From Poecilobothrus nobilitatus (Eukaryota > Arthropoda > Insecta > Diptera > Dolichopodidae): a stretch of 64,000 nt of DNA. Under the pieces are notes generated by a model. It ran no database searches, had not been told where the DNA came from, and was given only the letters and a program-made list of their open reading frames with translations. Below are positions 37,782 to 50,260 of this stretch, in pieces. The DNA is taken from contig OX352772.1 of assembly GCA_947095535.1 (NCBI GenBank), positions 33,499,445-33,563,444 of the forward strand, written 5' to 3'. The first letter of the stretch is position 1. The number at the start of each line of letters is the position of its first letter. The position numbers and the translations under genes are program-made.

Positions 37782-37788
37782 ATAAGAT

Positions 37789-40094
37789 TATTTTTTATTT
37801 ATAATATTCAATAATCGTTTTAATTATTTGCAAGAATTTCGTTATTTATATTTGGTCTGAATTTGTGCCATTTGTGGTTCTCAGAGACTGATACACAATT
37901 AGACACTCATTAATGTCTTTTTTGTACCATTTTCAAAACAGTTTAAGTTGAGAATTCAACAACGGAATAATAAATAAATAATCCAAAGCATATTTTAAAC
38001 CAAAATTTACAACAGTTAAATTATTTAAGAATCCATTTTTTTGTTTCAACACCTTTCAAAAATACAGTTATTACAAAATATCAACAGAATACTTCAATAT
38101 TTAAGTCTATATTTTTCTCAACCGTTAAAATAGGTATAGAATGCCAGTGAAGGGACGATTTCCATTATTATCGACATCGCCTCTGTAATTTATAACACTT
38201 TGTATTAGTAACTTTTATATTTTTATTATATTTGTTTTTTTTTTGTTTTTTGTGTTTTTTTTTTGTATTGGAGCTTCAAGTCATCAAACAATTCAAATAC
38301 AGAAGATGAGATACAAAAAAAAAAAAAACAAAAAAAAAAAAAAAGAAACATAGTTATATCAGTCGAAGTAAATCAAAACAATTGAAAGATAAATAGATAA
38401 ATAGTGCCAATAGATTTTCAAAAGGGAATCCAATAAAGATACAACCAAAATTTAAATTCAATTTTGTTCTAATTTATTTTTGTGTATGTTTGTGACTTTT
38501 CTTTTACTGAAAGGAAACAAAAAAAAAAAATTGAAAAACCAGTGAAGAAGACGAATTGAAGCTTTAAAGAGATAAAAGAAAGTCTTTTTTTTTTTTTCTT
38601 AGTTGATACTTTTGTGACTCTGTTTTATATTATTGTCGTTTTTTGAAAAATTACATTGGCATGCTGTTATTTAAAAAAAGAAAAAACAAAAAAAAAAATT
38701 TAATCGATTTTATTAAAAAAATTCATTGAAAATTGTGAGCTATTTCCAACCTTTAACCATCATAAAAATCATTATATTATGCATACACAGTGCACAAAAT
38801 AATGATTTTTTTTTAGGTTGTGGTACAGTGGAATTTTATTTTTATTTTGATTTTCATTGTTTTTCATTATACAAAAAAAACGAAAACAAAAAAAAAAAAA
38901 ACAGAAAAATAAAAATGAATTTTGAAATTTTCCGTGTTTGGAAGAAGATTTGGAAATTTTTTCAAATAAATTCAGTTCTTCATATGATATGATGCGCTTT
39001 CAATTTTTAAAGTCTAATTTTTTTTTTTTTTTGTTTTTTTTTTATGTTTTGAGTAATTTGAAAAAAAAGAGAAATGAAAAGTTTTTTTTTCGGTAAAGTA
39101 AAAACAAAGGTAACAAAAGCATCAAAAAATACAGTAGCAAAATGATGGTGCGCTTATGGTAATTGTGACGTTACTGATATATTTTTTGTTTGGAAAATAG
39201 GATTTTATATTTTTTAAAATTTTTTTTTTTAAAAAAAAGTATTTCGAAATTGGATCGAATGTGATTTTAAAAAAATTGGGTCAATTGAATTTTGATGATG
39301 CATTTTTGTTTTTTTTTTGTTATGTAGGAGATTTTGTATTTCTAAATGTTGAATCTTTTAATGTTATATATATGTAGGTACTCTAATATTATAGAAATCA
39401 TTAATAGATAGATAGTGGTTTTTTTGTTTTTGGTTTTTGTTATTTATCCCATTTATGGTGGTTTCAAAGAAATGGCACGCTTAAATTATTTTAAAATACT
39501 ATAAGTATAGGTATTGAAGAAAATTCGAAAGTGAATTTTTACGAATTTTTTGAATCGTATTTATAATATGTACCTATTAGAAATCGATTTGGATTGTGAC
39601 TAATTCAATTGAATCCTATTTATAATAAATGATTTTGCACTTTTCATTTATTTTTTTTTTGATATTGTTTTTAATTTAAAAAAATTAGGTAGGTATGTAC
39701 ATTTAAATATGCTATATGATTATTGCTTAGTGAACTAGTTAAATATTAAATAAGTAAAAAATTAGGATTTCATTTGAGATTTGAACCATTTTGAAAATTA
39801 TAGTTTTTAAAAACTCAACTAATACAAGTTTAATAGACTTTATATGATTTTTTCTTTTTTTTTGAATGAATAAAATGAAGTTATACATATTTTTCTTTAA
39901 ACATTTGATAAATGACTTGAGAAATGTTATGATCATTTAAACTGATTCTATAAGAGGGAGCTTTGTTAATATACTATAATTCTTCAAGGTAATTCTTTAG
40001 GAATTATTCAATGATATAAGATTTACAATTGGATCAGGCTTCCGTTGTATATTTTTGTTGTCTAATTCTACTTGTTTTTGTTTTTTTGTTGTTC
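37789..40094. other. AT-rich non-coding stretch
   Basis: No gene supported. Contains A/T runs (38321-38343, 38585-38599, 38888-38901, 39019-39032). Open frames near 38726-38992 and 39739-39936 are rich in Lys/Phe from these runs. Confidence 0.55.
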
Positions 40095-40097
40095 TAA

Positions 40098-40476
40098 ATG
40101 TGATGACCCAATACTCATTTTGTCACTTTTCGCGGTGCTTTTTGAACAAATTTTGATGACACAAACATTTTTGCCTTATTTAAACAATTTTAAATTTCAT
40201 ATAATATGCAAACAGTATGAAAATTAAATTGTCTATGGCAACCAACATTCGATATAAAATAAAAACAATAAAAACAAAAAAGAAATTGATTGTCAACACG
40301 ACTTAAAGTATAGAAAGTTGTTGTACTCTTTACGCTTTACACGTTGGGTTGTTGCGATGTTTTTTCCAGCGCGTTGCATTTGTCCAAAACTTATATTTAA
40401 TTAATTAAATTAATATATTCTATATTTAAATGTCGTATTAAAGCGAGTGGCGACGCCATCTTTAGGTCATCAACCT
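40098..40476. mobile_element. MITE with TAA duplication (PIF/Harbinger-like), copy 2
   Basis: Starts ATGTGATGACCCAATACTC and ends with the complement of AGGTTGATGACCTAAAGATG, matching the termini of the 19476-19729 element. Both also share TTGTCAAC(G/A)C, TTTACGCT and a TATATTTAAATGTC near the right end. Flanked by TAA at 40095-40097 and 40477-40479. It is 379 bases with no coding content, and longer than copy 1 because of AT-rich interior sequence. Confidence 0.7.
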
Positions 40477-40479
40477 TAA

Positions 40480-43381
40480 TTAGAATTCCTTAACAAATTT
40501 TATTTTAAAATTAGCTTTTCTGACTTTTAAGTAAATTTTTTAATTAGTTAAAGAGCTTTCTACAATGTCATTTGTATGAAATAAAAAAGGTACTCAATTT
40601 ACCTTTATTTTTATAAATCTTAGTTCATTGTATGAATAAAAAAATCATTGAAATAACATTTATTTGTGCTAATTTCTCCATTAACACAATTAATAACTAA
40701 CAAAGATTTTAAATAATTCTTGTTGTTTTTGTTGTTGAACAGAAACTATAAAATTTTTTTTTTTTTTTTTTAATTTAAATGAACAACTAAACCGTTATTT
40801 CAATACATTATTTTTTTACCTTTATCTTTAAATATCATTTTCTTGTTTTAATTTTTTACTTATATAAAACAAAAAAAAAAAAAAACATAATAAAAAAATG
40901 CTAGACAAGAAAATTCTACCATTTTTAGTTCCAATTTAATTCAAACAAACACGAAATGTCATTTATTTTATGAAAATTTTCAAATCTCAAAACATATAAG
41001 AAAACGCTTAAGAAAACTATAAGAAAACGCTTAAGAAAACTGCCTGATATACAATGATATTAAAATTGCGAATTTACGAATATTGTCGCGTTGAATGAAT
41101 AATTATTGAATTTAAAATATTATATGCTTGAACGAAAGTTGTTGAAGTAAAAAGGAATAAAATAGTAAAATGTAAACTATAGTTCTCTTTTTAAAATCCT
41201 GAAGAACCAAAGTTCGTTTAATTTGATTTTGTTCAAATCAAATTTGAAATAAGCAAAGAAGTTGAAGGTTATATGAAGTTTTGAAAAAGTTAAACAAATT
41301 TTAAATTGCAATAATTTAATGGCAGATGTAAAGATTTTTATATGTAGTTAAAATTTATTTATGGATTTATCAAATTAATTTAAGAAATCTTGGATGTCTT
41401 TACCTTTAAAATGTATATATACGCAAATATTCAGTTTCTATATTATAGCGTTCGAGTTACTATAGCAACATTGTAAATATGTCTTTAAGTATTATTCATT
41501 TCTATTTACTTTTATAGTATCTTAAACTTTTAATTGTAGTTATACTTTTTTAAGCACATTTCTGTTTATTTTCTTTAAAACTACTAAAACTGTAAACACT
41601 GTAAAACACATAACTCTATTCACCAGAAGAGAACATAACTCCCAAATCACCAGAAGAGAACTTTTTAAAGTTCTAAATTAAAAATTAAAAAAAAATATTT
41701 GTAATGTGAGAGTAATAGAAATATCTGATTAGAGCAATTAAATGTATTTAATGAAAAAACTAGTCAACTTTTCAGATCTACATATTATCAAAACTTTTCT
41801 ACATCTTTTACAATCTTCAATAAAAATAATTAATTTAATCAATTAGTTAACGCTAAAAGTTTTAATTGTGTTTACGCTAATAATAAAAAAAACATTTTTA
41901 ACAGTTTTGATCATTTTCTTTTCAATTTCAATTAAAAATAAGAAAATTATTTTAAAAAATTGAAAACAAACATAAATAAAAAATAAAAAAATAAAAAACA
42001 AACAAAGAAGGTATAAATACATACAATAATTTTAAAACTCTTATTACACTGATAGAATACTAGTTACTTCAATTTTGTACTTAAGTAGTAAATAATCAAA
42101 AACTAAGAAAACAAAAAAACAAAAAACAAAATAAAACTAGTGCTCTAAACATGAAAATCGAAGAAAATGATTTAATATCGGATTTTTATGTACATATATA
42201 TATATATGTACTTTTTCCATTTTTCTTTTCTATTTTGTTTATTTTTTCTTTTTTTTTTGTGATTTTCAAAATCTAAAAGAAGCTCATAGCGTTATTATGT
42301 AACTAATAACAGCGCTTAAGCAACTACTGCTTTACTTCCTTACTCTCTAAACTTATTTTCTAAATTTTTTTTTTTTTTTTTTTTGTTTTTCTTTTAGTTA
42401 TTATTTTTTTGCTACTTGATTTGTACTTAAGTACTATTTTTAATGTTAGGTTGTACCTAGAAATTGTACAAATACAAAGTTTTTTTTTTTAATTTTTGTT
42501 TTTTTTCGTATAATTTTTGTTTGGAGGAATCGTGGAAGAATTTTGATTGGATTGAAGGTATACATGGTATATACACTAATTGTACAAACAAACAAAAAAA
42601 AAAATCGACTATAGATGGCAAGGATAAAACAAGCAAAAGTTAAAAAAAATTATAGATTATTGATTGTGCGCATCTTATAGATATTTTTGAACGAACTATA
42701 GTTAATAAATCTTAAGATTTCATTTGGTTTAGGGAGTTAAGATTTCTCTATCATTGAAATTAAAAGATGAGGTATCAAAAGCAAAAAAAAAACAAAAACA
42801 ATGAATATATTATCTAAATTTAGAATTATGTTTTTTCTGTAAATGGCTATGAAGAAATAAAACCCAAAAAAAAAAAAAAAATTCGTGAAATAAAAGGAAA
42901 AAAAAAACAAAAAAAATTGTAAAAGAAACTTTTATGTGCCAATAGGTAAATTATAATTAATGTAACTTTTATTTTTGATATAAAAATAAAGATAAGGTGA
43001 CAAAAATAGAAAAAAAAAAAAAAACAAAACCAAAACAAGAATTAAGGGAATTATTTAAGGTTTATGTAGGTTTTTAGGAAGTAAATAACACAGTATCTAA
43101 ATATGGTTATAAGTAAATAGTATAATTTTTGCAGTTTGATTTATTTTTAAATAATTTAAAAGGATTTAATTGGTATACTTATAGAGTTAATAAACTATTG
43201 AATCTTATTTTATTTATTTATTTGTTTTTTTTTTTTTGTAACTATAAAAGAAAAAATATTAACAAAGTAAAAAAATTTAAAAACAAGATTACAGTTATAA
43301 TATATTTATACAAATGAAATGAAAATTATATTAAGGAAATTATTGTAGAAAATTAATTTTTTGTTAATTCTTTAGGCCAAT
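40480..43381. other. AT-rich non-coding stretch
   Basis: No gene supported. A perfect two-copy 23-base tandem repeat lies at 40995-41040 (unit core AAGAAAACGCTTAAGAAAAC). A 15-base direct repeat, TCACCAGAAGAGAAC, occurs at about 41620 and 41647. The rest is A/T-run-rich. Confidence 0.55.
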
Positions 43382-43618
43382 TTAAGGCCAAGTTGATTCA
43401 ATCATATTTTTGATGTAGTTAAAGCTGCAGCTGGGTGTTTGGGGTTTCCTGTATATGTAAACATTTCTTTTCATCTTCTGATCTTCTAAATATCTATAAA
43501 ACATTCCAAAGCATTCCAAACAGAAACAAGAAGAGCTACTGTTTCCCATACGGCAATAGAATTCAAATTTCCAGATAGCATAATTTGGCTTATGGAAATT
43601 CGTTTGTGGTACGAACAT
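43382..43618 (-). CDS. Hypothetical 78-residue ORF
   Basis: An ATG at 43618 (minus strand) opens 78 codons ending TAA at 43382. An in-frame TAG lies five codons before the chosen ATG. The protein starts MFVPQTNFHKPNYAIWKF, has a Ser/Cys-rich stretch (SSSSCFCLECFGMFYRYL) and ends NMIESTWP. It is free of the homopolymer-derived residues that mark most open frames here, and the local GC is clearly above background. No domain, splice site or family was recognised. It could be a lineage-specific gene, an exon, or an eroded transposon piece. It lies just left of an inverted-repeat element at 43918. Confidence 0.2.
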   Translation of the reverse strand: MFVPQTNFHKPNYAIWKFEFYCRMGNSSSSCFCLECFGMFYRYLEDQKMKRNVYIYRKPQTPSCSFNYIKNMIESTWP

Positions 43619-43917
43619 CGCGATTGTGAACACCTATAGTTTACCTAATGCAGTCCCAGAATTGGCGATTATTACATATACAACGTGTAAAGGTTCGAGA
43701 TTAACATTTTAACTTTATAAGCATATTGTGTTATTATCAATTTGAAATCAATTTTCATTCCCTAAATCAACTTTCTTTGATTAGGCAGTACATATGAGTA
43801 TTATTATAGGTCGTATAACCTATTGTTTGGTCAAGAAATTGAAACAAAAGACGCAAGCATCTTGCACCTAATCTTTAACTTTGCTGTATGTTTCCGTTAA
43901 TTTATTACTTTTGTAAT

Positions 43918-44257
43918 GCTGGGTTCACTGCTTTGGATATTTTAGCCGCACGCGCATTTTTCTTATATGAAAATTTGAATTCTCTTTTTTTTTCAAAATT
44001 TCTTCAAAGTGTTTTTTCTCTCTGGATATAACTTTTAACTTTTTCTTCGGAACTCTTTATTCAACTGTCCATTTTGTGACATAATGTGACATATTCAACA
44101 AAAATGTGAGTTGAATAGATGATATCTGTCTACATTTTTTTTCCTTCTGCAGAAAAATTCTTCTGAAGCGATGAATCGTTGTTGAAACTTTGAGAGAAAT
44201 CTCTTTTTTTTTTTTTTAAATAGTTCAGAGTAAATTTTTTTAAGCGGTGAACTAAGC
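43918..44257. mobile_element. MITE candidate with AAT duplication
   Basis: The left end GCTGGGTTCACTGCTT and the complement of the right end GCTTAGTTCACCGCTT are imperfect inverted repeats (13 of 16 bases). Flanks carry AAT on both sides (43915-43917 and 44258-44260). It is 340 bases with no coding content. The 3-base duplication suggests a Harbinger-type origin, but with termini this diverged the call is moderate. Confidence 0.45.
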
Positions 44258-44690
44258 AATATAAGAGCTAACAATTTTAATGTCACAACTGTATTATTTA
44301 AAAAGAATTATATATAATAAAAGTTTTTTTTTTTTTAATTATATAATCATATTATTATTTTAAAATTCTACCTCAATTTTTTTTTGGTAATCAATTAATA
44401 ATAATGGCGCCTAAATTTTTATTTACCTATTTTTAATTAAATAAACTAGTTAGATGAAGTAGAATTTGAAACTTTATTACTATTTTCATAATTAAAAAAA
44501 AAGGAAAAAATTTACATTTAAGTTTAATTCATTTTTGCTAAATGAAGAATATATAAATTAAGTGGAGCTATTAATTAAAAATTCTAACTAGTTCTAAAAA
44601 AAAAAAACAAATAGAAAAAAAAAATTTAATGTCGAACTCATCTTAATTGAAAAATTTAAATTACAAAATATCAAAATATTTAGATATCAA

Positions 44691-45476
44691 ATTATAATAA
44701 AATTTATCCTATTTATATATTATGTATGTATGTATATATATATATGTGTATGTTGTTTTGTTTTAGTACATATTTTCGAATTTAAATTACAAACTTGAAT
44801 TTTTTTTATATTTTTACTGAATTTCAACCCGTTATATACATATGTGTGAAGACATCTTTTAATATATGCGCATATATATATATATATATATTATGTTTTA
44901 ATTTAATTAATTTGGAAATTATATTTAACACAACTCAATCTCTATATTTACTTAATTTTAATTACAAATTATTTATAAACAATTTCCGGTTATTTTATTA
45001 AATAATAAAAACAAAAAAAAAAAGAAGCTATACCATATGTTAAGTATATGGTTATAAAAAATGAATATTTTTGTTTTTAAAAATTATAATAAAATTTATC
45101 CTATTTATATATTATGTATGTATGTATATATATATATGTGTATGTTGTTTTGTTTTAGTACATATTTTCGAATTTAAATTACAAACTTGAATTTTTTTTA
45201 TATTTTTACTGAATTTCAACCCGTTATATACATATGTGTGAAGACATCTTTTAATATATGCGCATATATATATATATATATATATATTATGTTTTAATTT
45301 AATTAATTTGGAAATTATATTTAACACAACTCAATCTCTATATTTACTTAATTTTAATTACAAATTATTTATAAACAATTTCCGGTTATTTTATTAAATA
45401 ATAAAAACAAAAAAAAAAAGAAGCTATACCATATGTCAAGTATATGGTTATAAAAAATGAATATTTTTGTTTTTAA
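44691..45476. repeat. Near-perfect 392-base tandem duplication
   Basis: Unit 1 (44691-45082) is repeated as unit 2 (from 45083). The only differences found by eye are GTTAAG versus GTCAAG near the end and two extra TA units in the second copy's (TA)n tract. The near identity implies a recent event or an assembly artefact. Open frames inside it are repeats of AT-rich sequence and not genes. Confidence 0.9.
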
Positions 45477-48174
45477 TGTGGGTTTTAATCTAAAAATAGA
45501 ACCAAGTCAAATTAAGTAACTAAAACTATAAAAAAAAAAAAATTATATAAAATAAAATAAAAGCATTTAAATAAAGATGTGCGTAAAATTAGATTCGCCA
45601 ATCAAAAATGATCACCATAATATAATGATATGTTCCCTTAAATAAAAAAAAAAATTTTTTTTTGTTTTGAAAAATTTATAATGTTATTATTTTTGTAATA
45701 AAATCTGTTATAGGTGCTTAGTAACTAAGTATGTAATTTGTTTTTTTTTTTTTGTTGTTGTTATTAAACACAACAGTTGACTGTTATCTTTATCTTTTGA
45801 CATTTTGATAATCCTATCAAAGCAGTAAAAGTTTGTAACTGTTGTTTTATAATTTCTTCAACAATACTTTAATAAATCGTTCAGTGTTGTATTAGATCGT
45901 TCTTGCCATTATAAACCTTTTTACATTTTTCGTTATTCTCGTTACACTAATAAAAACTAATAAAAAATTATCGTTTTTTTAAATACATACGTATAACAAA
46001 ATCATTGAATCCTTAAAATTCTTATAAAACATGTACTAAAGTAACAAGCGCGCCTCTAGTAACTATACATACTACCAACTGATAACTTTTTTATTCGAAG
46101 TTCATCATGAAAACACTATTGTGAATTTTACAAAGAATAACGTTATACTTATTAAGTGCTAACACTACCTACTATTACCGCAGAGATTACTGTTTTCTTT
46201 TTACCATCTGCATGAACCTGTAAAACACAGCAAAATGTCAAATTTAAACGTCTATAGATAAACAGAGATTTTTTATCACTAATATTATACACAATCGATT
46301 GAATCAAACAAAATTGAGTCGAATTATTTTATCTATTATATTTTAATTAAATAATTTAATTCTAAAATTGTCACTTTCTTAATTTAATATTCAGATTTTT
46401 ACATTGAGTTTGTTATTCTTTCGATTTCCAAAAAAAAAAAAACCTATCTAGCCTAAAAAAAAAAGCGTTTTAAATTAAATAAAATTAAAAAAAAAAATAT
46501 TTAATTTTTACAAATCAAGTGTTATTTTCATTCATACTAATAAGATACCACATTCACAATAATTCGCTCCTAATATACTCGTATATAATAATATTAAAAT
46601 AGATCGCATCTTTCTGATCAATTACATTGTATATTTATAAAAAATTCTGAATAATCACCATTTACGGAAGTTAAGCGATGGCGGTTTGATTACACAGTAT
46701 AATAATGATGATCATGATGATGATACTGCGATAATGATACAAATATAATAATGATGGTGGTGGCGATCTGGTTATGCGCAATTTTTTATTAAATTAAAAA
46801 AACAAAAAAAAAAAAAACCTCAACATAAAATGAATGAAAAAAAAAAAATTTTTTTTTTTTTAAATTTGAATAAATGTGTAAATTACTCCCAACATAAAAA
46901 TTGAAAATCAAACTGAAAGCTGAAAGCAGACAAAAAAAAAATCATCTTTCATATAGACAATAACAGAAGTGCCAATGACGGTAGACCATATTTGGTGTGC
47001 GGGTGACTATAATGATGATCTGATCTATTTTTTTTTTTTTTGTGTTTTTGATTTTTGTTTCATTCTTTCGTTTTTTAGATTGAATGAATATGATGAAAAT
47101 TTTTGTTGTTATATATTATGTATAGTTGGAACCATTATTAGGATGACCAGTTGCTTTTTCTTAAATTTTCTATTTTTACTTACTATTTGTCAGTCTAAAT
47201 ACTTGTTTACTATCAGTCTAAATACTTCTTCAGCTGAAACAAAAATACATGTGTCGTTATTATTTAATGGACTAAAGAAGAAATATTGTGTATTTACTGA
47301 TGATAAATTGGACTCTAGTTTATTTTTCTATAGTTGCTGATGAAAAACTGATAATGTTAATTTTAATAATCAGATTTAACTTAAAAAATAAATTTTAAGT
47401 TAAAAAAAATATTTAATATATCATATTGATGACTTCTTTATACTTAATATACCGTAGAAACCTTCCAATTCATAGATCTTTGTGAAAAATCGAAATTTTT
47501 TCTATTGAATTAATTTCTAGTGAATTTTTCTAGTGAATCTAAATTTCATATAAAAATAATTCAACTAAGTGATTTTATTTTTCCCCTCAATGAGATTTTC
47601 GAAATGTGATAAAAATGCCAGAATATTTCTATATCGTCCAATTACATTTCGGGTATGGTCATGGTCACCCTAAATTTTTAATATAAAATTTAAAGAATAA
47701 AAATCATTGATTTTTACAAAAATAATAAAAAAATAAGAACAAATTTACCACCACCATCACCATCGAAACTATGTATTACTTAAACATTCATACAACATTT
47801 TAACAATTTGAAATGAAAAAGAAATGTACCATGTACAAATCATAAAATAATGACGATGACTGACACCAGAGGGCTGACAATGATTTCCTCAATAAATAAA
47901 AGCAAAAAAAAAAACTTCAAAATATGAAGAATGGATAGAAATTGTGATTAATTGATTTGTTACGACATAAGTATACAAGGCATAATAAATTGAGAAGATT
48001 CAGCATTTCTTTCTTTTTTAACTCTTTAAAAAAAATTTCGGACATTTCTTTAAAAAAAAGAACAAAAAAAAATATTTCAAATATTTTAAATTGGATGAAA
48101 ATTGAAAAGAAAAACTATGCAATGCAATTTGTGCTGGTTAAGATCATTTCCCATTTTTGGTCACATTCCCTTGT
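45477..48174. other. AT-rich non-coding stretch
   Basis: No gene supported. It contains a GAT/GGT triplet-rich region at about 46704-46764. A 26-base-period direct repeat (CAGTCTAAATACTT) lies near 47192-47231. The 123-codon frame at 46969-47340 begins with GTG and is built on a T run, so it is not called. Confidence 0.5.
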
Positions 48175-49492
48175 TTTTAGCACATTTCCAAAAAAATTTT
48201 GAAAAAATGTGCTTATTAGTTTCACTCTGTCCGTCCGTCCGTCCGTCCGTCCGTCTGTTTACAAAACTTCTACACCGTTAAAGATAGAGAAAAAAAATTT
48301 TAACCATAGGTAGGTCTCATAAAAAAAATAATTTTGTGGAACAACTTTTTCATGTAGCCCCCCCCATTACGGAGCTACACCCCCTCAAACTTTGAAAAAG
48401 CCCTATTTTTAAATGCATATATCTTATGTTCTGCTTAAGATTTTTTCAATCTGAAAACGTCATTCGACAGGTATTTCTTTTATCTTTCTAAATTAATATT
48501 AAAATTATACATTTTTTTTAAATTTAGTATTTAAATTTACCGTTATGTGAAAACCAAATTTTGCATGATTTTTCTACTTTCATAACTCCGGCACGCTTCT
48601 AGATAGAAGCTTGAAATTTTGAGGCAAGAAAGAACTTTTAGAATTAGTATAAGTTTGCTCAGAAAATTTTTTCGGACCACCCCCTGTTTATGAGCTATTA
48701 GGGCTTAAAAATTGAAAATTTGCTATTTTTAAACACCTGTAACTTAGGCACCTGCACACATTTTACTTCTGCAAGATGTAAAAATTAAAGCTACAATAAT
48801 ATATTTTTACATGTGTTAAAGGTTTATTTTAGTTGTAAAGGGTTCCAAAGTTGCAGCTCTTCAAAATTGTAAAAAAGCCCCATTTTCAGATGTATATATC
48901 TCGGGCTCTGCGTAATAGTTTTGCAATCTAAAACCGGCAGAAGATCGAAAATTTTATTATCTATATAAAACAATATCAAAATTATGTAATATTTTGTAAT
49001 TTACGATTTAAATTTACCGTTATGTGAAAACCACATTTTGCATGAAATTTCGTTTTTCATAACTCCGGCACCCCTTTAGATAGGAATCTGAAATTTTGAG
49101 ACAAGAAAGAACTTTTAGAATTAGTATAAGTTTTCTCAGAAAATTTTTTGGTAACGCCCCCTCTTTAAGAGTTATTACGCCTCAAAAATTTAAAATTTGC
49201 TATTTTTAGACACCTGTAACTTAGACACCTGTACAAATTTTTCTTCGGCAAGACATAAAAATTATAGGTTTAATAATATATTTTTACATGTGTTAACGGC
49301 TTTTCTTAGTTATATAGGATTCCGGACTTACGGCCCCTCAAAATTTCAAAAATGTCCTATTTTCACGTTTTTTCTTATTACATGAAATTTTCAAATTTTT
49401 GTGCAAGTCACAATTCTAAACAGTTTGTATTGAGTTTTGGAAATGTGCGCTTTTAAAAACCGTTGGTTTACATTCTACCTTGTTTTTTTTTT
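48175..49492 (+). repeat. Repeat X, copy 3 (longest)
   Basis: Opens with an inverted pair AGCACATTT...AAATGTGCT (48179-48213), followed by a (GTCC)n run at about 48228-48257 and ACAAAACTTCTACACCG. It ends AAATGTGCGCTTTTAAAAACC plus a T run. Inside, 48364-49365 is about 2.1 units of a 477-base direct repeat: CGTTATGTGAAAACC recurs at 48541 and 49018, and CATAACTCCGGCAC follows each. Copies 1 and 2 have only one unit. No coding content was recognised. Confidence 0.75.
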
Positions 49493-49708
49493 TTTTGATG
49501 GAATGGATTTTGAAATGATGAAAATTGCAAAATTTCCAAAAAAAAAATTAAATTACTCTTTATTGTATGTTTAATGTCAGAATGAAATTATCCAAATGAA
49601 ATATTATTTTTTGAGTTTACCAAAAAATAAAAAAATAATATTTGGAACAATATTAAGAAGAATTTTTAAAAAGGGACATTAAAATGGTATAATTATTATT
49701 TTTATAAT

Positions 49709-50043
49709 GGGTTTCTTTTAATCTGTGTCATTGCCCGATCGGCAGACATGCGAGGACTTCCCTTATATGATTTTTGCAGAAGAGGAAGAGGAATCAATCT
49801 TTCGCCTGCCGTGTGGATGTCCCGCTCTTGCTCTGAAAAGAAGAAAATTCCTAGGTAAATTTTTCTTAAACAACCTTTTCGATCTGTCGCAGATGAACTT
49901 AAAAATTTTGCGCTTTTTAACAAACTCCTAATGGTTAAATTAGGAGAATCACCAGGGTATCATAACGGATCTAAACTGGCCCAAGTGTGCATTTGCAACC
50001 CCTACCTACCTACCTTTGTTTGATTTGGTTTTAAAAGAAACCC
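49709..50043. mobile_element. Inverted-repeat element candidate
   Basis: Perfect 13-base inverted ends GGGTTTCTTTTAA (49709-49721) and TTAAAAGAAACCC (50031-50043) bound a 335-base block of clearly higher GC than its surroundings. Inside is a palindrome CTCCTAA...TTAGGAG (49925-49946). No matching target duplication was found (AAT left, TTT right). Both strands have open frames of about 70 codons that resemble nothing known and look incidental. Confidence 0.35.
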
Positions 50044-50109
50044 TTTTACTAAAGATATCCTGCCTAATATGCTTAATTTAATTTTAAATATTAACTATTG
50101 AAAATTTTA

Positions 50110-50244
50110 TTAATTCAATCTTTCGACAGAATCCTGATCTTTACATTGCATGGTAAAATTTAAAGCTTTAGGTAGTTGGGTAGATGATGTGGTGATCTTC
50201 ATCACGCTGCGTGTAGATCTCAATTTAGCACTAGTTTGCGCCAT
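50110..50244 (-). CDS. Candidate small gene, 44 residues
   Basis: ATG at 50244 (minus strand) opens MAQTSAKLRSTRSVMKITTS and runs to KDQDSVERLN with a TAA at 50110. The product would be basic and Ser/Thr-rich, with no signal peptide, membrane segment or known domain. Upstream on the same strand are TATAAAA (50299-50293) and, about 31 bases later, TCACGTGA (50268-50261) in initiator position and containing a CACGTG E-box. AATAAA overlaps the stop codon. The frame stays open further upstream to 50304, so the ATG was chosen for its fit to this promoter spacing. Compact layout and higher GC favour a real transcription unit, but it may equally be a transposon or retrogene fragment. Confidence 0.22.
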   Translation of the reverse strand: MAQTSAKLRSTRSVMKITTSSTQLPKALNFTMQCKDQDSVERLN

Positions 50245-50260
50245 TTTGATGCCACTGCAC

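Noticed and set aside
46660..46690. Short similarity to 5S rRNA (GGAAGTTAAGCGATGGCGG)
   Set aside because: Only about ten bases match the conserved GAAGTTAAGC block; the rest of 5S is absent.
46969..47340. 123-codon open frame on the plus strand
   Set aside because: It begins at GTG, is rich in Phe from a T run, contains an internal nucleotide repeat and shows no domain; chance opening in AT-rich DNA is more likely.
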